NCBI RefSeq assembly: GCF_000331305.1
Contig: NZ_KB217478.1
Coordinates: 4,614,296 to 4,678,295 of the forward strand
DNA length: 64,000 bases
Direction: 5' to 3'
DNA from: Calothrix sp. PCC 7103
GTDB taxonomy: Bacteria > Cyanobacteriota > Cyanobacteriia > Cyanobacteriales > Nostocaceae
The translations under genes and the position numbers were made by a program. Shown piece after piece: positions 58,913 through 64,000 of this stretch (position 1 is its first letter; every line of letters begins with the position of its first letter). The notes beneath the pieces are model-generated. The model searched no databases. It was not told the DNA's origin and saw only the letters and a list, made by a program, of their open reading frames with translations.

Positions 58913-61700
58913 GAGTCCTCCACCCGCATTAATAATAACGGTATTAATTCCGGCGCCACATCCGCTTTTTGCTGCATCGCTTTATTCCAAGCTTGTTCCT
59001 CCTGTGCTAACTGTGATAAGCGATAGTCTCTAACTTGCGGCAGTCCAATACGTTCTATTGCCCGTCGTCGCGCGGCAAATGCGTATGCGCTTTTCTCGCG
59101 TTCTTTATCCAGTTGCGTCTGGTATTTTCGTATTAGTTCCTCGTAAATGCTTTTACCTTGGACTAATGCAGCATCCCAAACTTGGCTAAATGCTGTTGTT
59201 GCTTCCTCCCCAACTAGATATTTTTGAATTTCTACTTCGATACTCAATAACTGTTCCCAAATGTAACGTGCTGTCGGTAAAAACACTCTCCCCGTGTTGT
59301 TGAGAAACAAAGGCATTATACGCTGTTGATTCCAATCATCGGTATATATAGTCAGGCGCCATAATGACCAGAAACCTCTAACATCAGCTGGTAATGTTGG
59401 AATTGTGATGCAAGGAATAGGTTGCCCTTGAGCAAAGCTAGTTTTTACCATCACTATTCCACGAATGCGCGCGTCTTCTAAAGTTAAATGCGTTGCATCG
59501 GGTAGTGTTGCTGCTTCTGTTGCGGTAAATACTACGTTATTTAACTGTTCTCCTGTAGGGAAGGTGAGATTCCATGTTTTATCTTTTTGAGCTATACCGT
59601 TATGTGCTGCTAAGTAGTTAATAGTCATACGTTCCACCCAGTGAGGGATGGGATGGTCGATAAGTTGCTGTGCGGTGCCTGTGTCTAGTTTTTCGTTAGT
59701 CTTATAGATAGCTGAACTTTCTTTAGCTGTAACGAGTTGTTGCTGCACTCGACTCACAACTTCTTCGACTTTAGTATTTAAGCTTTCTGGGTTGATAAGA
59801 GTTTCGATATATAAATCATCAAATATCTGCCCAGCTTGTGCTGAGTCAAGTACATCTCCAGTTTTATCAATGCCAAAGTCGTTGAGGATAACTGCGAGTT
59901 TTTCTTCTAGCACTTCCCGAACGCGGTATTCTACTGTATCTTCAAACACAAAGTTTAACGCGCGCACAGGATAAGTTTGTCCGATGCGGTCTACCCTACC
60001 AATACGCTGTTCTAATCGCATCGGGTTCCAAGGAATATCGTAATTTATAACAACATGGCAAAATTGTAGGTTTAATCCCTCACCACCTGCATCAGTAGAA
60101 ATTAGGATACGAATATTTTTTGCAAAGGCATCTTGTACCTGTTTACGCTCTTCCATGCCCATCGAACCGTTGAGACAAACAACAGAAATACCGCGTTCTT
60201 GTAAAAATTGCCGCAGCATTTTTTGCGTAGGCACAAATTCAGTAAAAATTAAAACCTTGATATCAGGGTCGCTTTCTTGTTGCTGCAAGCGGTAAATCCA
60301 GTCTAATAAAGCTTCTGCCTTGGGGTCGGCGCCTATTGCTTCTGTACGTTTAGCAGCTTCGAGTAGCAATTCGACCTCGGCTTTTTCGTTTTTGAATGCT
60401 TTGAGACGGGTTGTTAAAATTGACTCGACTTGTTCCTGTCCATCAAGTTCTACCCATTCTTCAGCAGCAAACATGGGGAAAAGCGTTAATTGTTCTTCTG
60501 GTTCGCGCAGTACTTCTAACCGTCTTTCTAAAGTAGTGCGGATAGCATGGGTAGAAGACGTTACTAAACGCTGCATCAAAATCATTAAAAAGCCAACATA
60601 ACTTTTTTTCTGTTTAAGCGCTTGGTTATAACCTTCACGCACGTAGTCGGTGACAGCTTCGTAAAGTTGACGGTGTTGACGATGTTTTGCAGACCAGGAA
60701 ACAGGTACAAGCTGAGTTTGCCTTGGTTTAAATAAAGGTTCTCCTTGGGCATTAATCGCGCGGCGTTTTTCGGTACGAATAACATAAGGTTGTACCCGTT
60801 CGCGCGTAACGCTGGTAATATCAGGGAAAGCTACAGAGTCTAAAAGCGAGATAAGACGATAAAAAGCATCGGTTTTTCCCTGGTGAGGAGTTGCGGAAAG
60901 TAAAAGTAAATAAGGCGCCGTTTCTGCAAGTCCTTGACCAAGTTTATACCGTGCAACTTGGTCGGTACTGCCACCCAAACGATGAGCTTCATCTATAATT
61001 ACTAAATCCCAACCTGCGGCAATTAAATCTTCAAAGCGTTCTTTATTATATTCTGCCAATTGTTCGCGACTCCAACCCCGACGTTTATCCATTGGTTTTA
61101 TTGAGTCCATTGGACAAACTACTTGGTTAAACAAACCCCAGCTATTTTGGTTCTTAGATTGTGGATTAGGATATAAACGCTGTAAAGTTTTGAGGTCTTC
61201 GGGCAAAATAAGGTTAAATTCTTCGTTGAAATGTAACCGCATCTCGCTTACCCACTGACTAACCAAACCTTTGGGGGCAACTATCAAGATGCGTTTTACC
61301 ATACCCCGCAACTTAAGTTCCCGCATAATTAGTCCAGCTTCGATAGTTTTACCCAGTCCAACTTCGTCAGCAAGCAGGTAACGAACACTATTGCTAGAAA
61401 CAGCTTTTGATAATGCTTTGATTTGATGGGGTAGCGGAATAACCGAAGATTCGGCGCCAGAAGTACATCTTGAGTCAAAGCATCGGCAATGCGGGCAGAT
61501 GTGGCGATATAAGCAATACTGGCAGGAGTGGTAATATTGGCATCTGAAAGAGGTTTGAGTTTATCAGCGCGCGTGCGTATAACTGTATCTTGGTTAGGTA
61601 GCCAGATGCGGTGGAAAGTATTCCCCCAAAGTGTTTGGGTTTCAATGACTTTACATAACTGACGATGTTCTTCGCTCCATAACCAAGTATCAAGATGCAT
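58909..61700 (-). pseudogene. SNF2-type helicase (BrxHII/DrmD-like), frameshifted
   Basis: A SNF2 helicase of about 930 residues in total, interrupted by one frameshift. The first part (61700 down to about 61453) reads to ALTQDVLLAP; the second continues ESSVIPLPHQIKAL and encodes Walker A (LADEVGLGKT), Walker B (LVIIDEAH), SATPHQGK, GGEGLNLQFCHVVINYDIPW and QRIGRVDRIGQ. Restoring one base at the GGCGCC site (61453-61458) joins them. A re-initiation start at 61326 would lack Walker A. It is coupled to the PglZ gene. Either inactivated, error in the sequence or recoded; resembles the helicases of BREX-3 and DISARM. Confidence 0.8.
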
Positions 61701-62072
61701 TGTATTTTTATATACGATTAAAATTACGTTATCTCTAGCGCTAGTCTCATTTTAATCGCTATCTTCTGGTCTACCAAGGTAACATGCGTTACATCATATA
61801 CTGGAAACTGGTAAAATCTGGACATCTGTCATGCTGAGGAACGTTAACGCAGTTTCCCGCAGGGTAGCATCTTAAAGATTTTCATTTTTTCAAAAGTAAA
61901 GTTCTGATTCCTTATTTGTATAACAGTCACATATTTAGAGTTCATCCTAATTTGGCAGAAATATAACTTGTCATTCTGAGCGCAGCGAAGAACCTATTTA
62001 ATTTTCAAGCTTTTTAGATGCTTCACTACGGTGACTCATGACATGATATTTCAAAATTGGATGTTCCCATAT
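61701..62072. other. Intergenic region with TCATTCTGAG-type repeats
   Basis: Contains TGTCATTCTGAGCGCAGCGA and its follow-on (61969-61994), and a related shorter copy near 61826-61840. I remember this sequence as a common dispersed element in cyanobacterial intergenic DNA. No gene is supported. Confidence 0.55.
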
Positions 62073-63095
62073 TTAGGCTTCAATATCTAAGCTTACATCT
62101 TCTTCATACAGCTTTATAGAAGTGTCAATTATTAGATTATTCGGCATTCCTTCTTTAATATCATAAAATTTAGCGTTAATATTTTCTGCTTTTTCTAAGC
62201 AACATAGCTGAATACTTTCTTGGTGTTTACGCGCGAGTAATTCAATTTTTTTTAGTACAAAGTAGCTATGAGTAGCCATATAAATTTGTGTCCCAGCTTG
62301 ACTAAGTGCAAAAAGTGTCTCACATAAGGTGATGATGGTACGAGGATGTAAGCTTGTCTCTGGCTCATCAATAAATAAAATTGTATCTTTTTTAATTGCT
62401 CCATTACGGATTAAGGTAGTCAATAAACTAATTTTTTTGATACCTTCTGCCACTTGCGACATTTCATACTTCTCACTTCCGTGTTGAAATATGAATCGTT
62501 TTTCCTCTAGAGCGAGTTCTCCTTGAAATAAGTTTTGTAAAGAGTCAAGAGCATCTTCAAGAGGTTTATCCAATTTTTTAGTAGAAGTTGGTACTATTAA
62601 AGCGTCAGTTAAATCTTGGTAAGTTTGGTCAAAACCAAAAACCCTTAGCTGTTTGTAAAATGTTGCTATAGTCTCAACAGCGTTTAGAAATTGTTTTGAA
62701 GGTATGTATAAAGCATTTAAGTCTAATTTATTCGCAGATTGTTCACATTCAGTAATAGTTTGTTTGGTGTCTTTACCAAACGAACAACTATATTTATCTC
62801 CTTGTAGTAGTGCTTTTATATTTAGAAGGTCGCCACTTTTACGAACTACTTCACCAAGATTAAGGTTATTAGGTTGAAATACCCTAACCATTTTTTCTGA
62901 TAAAGTGTCTTTCCAGCTTTTATCATCGAGATTTATTGTATATTCTTCAACGCTCTTGGCTAGACAATATAAGAGCTTTAAAAGATAAGTTTTTCCTGTA
63001 TCATTGTCACCAATGATAATATTAATTTTTTGATGATTTTGCCATTCTAAGCGCGAAAAAATCCCAAAATCTTCTGCAAGCAAATACTCAAACAT
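62073..63095 (-). CDS. OLD/RecF-like AAA ATPase
   Basis: A 340-residue ATPase of the AAA_15/AAA_21 (ABC-like) group. Walker A is GDNDTGKT (29-36), Walker B is ILFIDEPETSLHP (about 240-252), and a signature-like MSQVAEGIKKISLL (about 213-226) precedes it; IYMATHSYFVLKKI provides the H-loop. There is no TOPRIM or nuclease domain, so a partner protein would be the effector. It starts 78 bases after the phosphoribosyltransferase-like gene. Such small ATPases are frequent in two-gene phage-defence systems. Confidence 0.82.
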   Translation of the reverse strand: MFEYLLAEDFGIFSRLEWQNHQKINIIIGDNDTGKTYLLKLLYCLAKSVEEYTINLDDKSWKDTLSEKMVRVFQPNNLNLGEVVRKSGDLLNIKALLQGDKYSCSFGKDTKQTITECEQSANKLDLNALYIPSKQFLNAVETIATFYKQLRVFGFDQTYQDLTDALIVPTSTKKLDKPLEDALDSLQNLFQGELALEEKRFIFQHGSEKYEMSQVAEGIKKISLLTTLIRNGAIKKDTILFIDEPETSLHPRTIITLCETLFALSQAGTQIYMATHSYFVLKKIELLARKHQESIQLCCLEKAENINAKFYDIKEGMPNNLIIDTSIKLYEEDVSLDIEA

Positions 63096-63173
63096 GATTT
63101 TAACTACCTTCAGGCGCCTATCTGATTAATAACCGTGCTAATTTTGGTGTCATGTCTAACTTTGTTCTACTTA

Positions 63174-63917
63174 TTAGGAAGAAATGTATTGAGAAGTTGT
63201 ATCCTTACCTAAAGCGTTATTACTATGGAGAAAATTAGCACGTCTTTGCTTTACTATCTCTGGAATATATTGATTTTTGTCGTCCTGGTTTGCAAAACCT
63301 AGTCTTGTGTAAACATTTCCACCTATCCCTGGAATTACTTCACCTTCTGGAGTCCTTTCTGTATCCTTAGCAAAGTAGAAAAACTTAAATTTTTGATAAA
63401 TATCTTCTTCAAATTCATTTTTCAGCTTTTCTTCAGCGTTGTAGTAAACAACAGGCGCCGCTATAAATATTTTTTCAGGCTCAATTTTTTGAATAAGATT
63501 AACTAAATTCGTTCGGACTACACACGCACCCGAAATAATCGATTTTACAACTATTAAATATTTAACTTTACTTCCAGTCGGTTCTTGATATTTCTTTAAA
63601 ATCGGAGCGACTTTTAAATCTTCTATTTCAAAAGGAGAAAAACGTTTATTCCAAAAACAAGCAAAAGCAAGTTTAGACAACCTATTCTCTAAACTAGTTA
63701 GTATACCCTTAGCCAAAAAATCAGCATCTTCCACTGTAGATGCTAAATATACATCAGACTCTTTATTGTCAATTTGATCCAAAATGCAATCACCCAGGCT
63801 ACTACCAAGCTGGGTCATAGTTTTTTTGTATAGATGAGGCTCAATACTTTTATCAGCTAAAATTTCTAGCCAATTATGGACATCATCATTACATAAATCT
63901 GAGTAAGCTCTAGTCAT
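63174..63917 (-). CDS. Phosphoribosyltransferase-like protein
   Basis: A 247-residue protein with a type I PRTase-like core: a hydrophobic strand and loop VKYLIVVKSIISGACVVRTNLVNL (about 128-151) sit at the place of the PRPP loop (normally DDxxxTGxT), and PEKIFIAAPVVYY follows as the next strand. The two loop acidic residues are replaced (VK), so normal PRPP chemistry is doubtful. An N-terminal helical region (1-60) is extra. Its ATG overlaps the stop of the preceding gene, and the ATPase gene follows. Possible effector or sensor of a defence operon. Confidence 0.6.
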   Translation of the reverse strand: MTRAYSDLCNDDVHNWLEILADKSIEPHLYKKTMTQLGSSLGDCILDQIDNKESDVYLASTVEDADFLAKGILTSLENRLSKLAFACFWNKRFSPFEIEDLKVAPILKKYQEPTGSKVKYLIVVKSIISGACVVRTNLVNLIQKIEPEKIFIAAPVVYYNAEEKLKNEFEEDIYQKFKFFYFAKDTERTPEGEVIPGIGGNVYTRLGFANQDDKNQYIPEIVKQRRANFLHSNNALGKDTTSQYISS

Positions 63918-64000
63918 ATTAAAAAGACCTCTAACTCTTCAAAACAAGTAGGTCGATTCTTTTTTATTAACTCCTGAAATTTTTGGAAACGTTCGGTTTC
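63914..64000 (-). CDS. C-terminal end of a gene cut by the window edge
   Basis: The last 28 codons of a minus-strand gene (ETERFQKFQELIKKNRPTCF to a final EVFLI), whose TGA overlaps the ATG of the phosphoribosyltransferase-like gene. Translational coupling makes it part of the same operon. Too short to name. Confidence 0.6.
   Translation of the reverse strand, partial: ETERFQKFQELIKKNRPTCFEELEVFLI

Overview
The window reads as chromosomal DNA of a filamentous, Nostocales-like cyanobacterium. Supporting signs are a complete rRNA operon with tRNA-Ile and tRNA-Ala in the spacer, a CrtW beta-carotene ketolase, a bilin-type (cyanobacteriochrome-like) GAF domain in a hybrid kinase, several cyanobacterial DUF families (DUF3352, DUF1822, DUF3153, Uma2), long serine/threonine kinase-TPR proteins and many short dispersed palindromes. 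GC is roughly 39-40%. The classical cyanobacterial HIP1 octamer (GCGATCGC) was not seen. Instead the hexamer GGCGCC occurs about 95 times by eye, against three or four expected by chance, so it looks like an 'alternate HIP'. The genus cannot be fixed from this reading.

Layout. 0-5.5 kb: short-chain dehydrogenase, crtW, two paralogous membrane proteins, hrcA and a rhodanese. 5.6-10 kb: DUF3352 protein, small secreted protein, kinase-like TPR protein. 10.3-24.4 kb: putA, a GNAT acetyltransferase, a membrane glycosyltransferase-like protein, a hybrid sensor kinase, a BtuF-like binding protein, an M4 protease with its emfourin inhibitor, an EAL phosphodiesterase, decayed coding sequence and tRNA-Ser. 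24.4-28.8 kb: a co-directional run (ferredoxin, nuclease-like lipoprotein, inositol-phosphatase-like enzyme, J-domain/TPR protein, hisZ, small iron-sulfur ferredoxin). 28.9-34.3 kb: 16S-tRNA-Ile-tRNA-Ala-23S-5S with promoter and terminator.

34.3-54.5 kb is accessory-like. It begins with a hybrid kinase that has an AhpD-like N-terminus and a bilin-type GAF domain. Two wrecked NRPS remnants (37.7-39.0 and 51.7-53.4 kb) flank a stretch with a PhnD-like lipoprotein and a divergent haem-motif HAMP protein, a caspase-like protease, a sigma factor with a DUF1822 partner, an FHA protein, a PrsW-like membrane protease and a protein that shares a 'VGPIA' domain with the caspase. The stretch also holds toxin/antitoxin debris and an unusual HNH-dynamin chimera. 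The caspase, sigma factor, DUF1822, FHA and PrsW genes could form one signal-to-proteolysis programme.

54.6-64 kb: a TPR/DUF3153 pair, then a minus-strand defence-like block. It comprises a SNF2 helicase (frameshifted at a GGCGCC site), a PglZ-domain protein and an unknown partner, resembling part of a BREX-3 system. Upstream lie an OLD-like ATPase, a phosphoribosyltransferase-like protein and a gene cut by the window edge. No CRISPR array, intact insertion sequence or prophage was seen.
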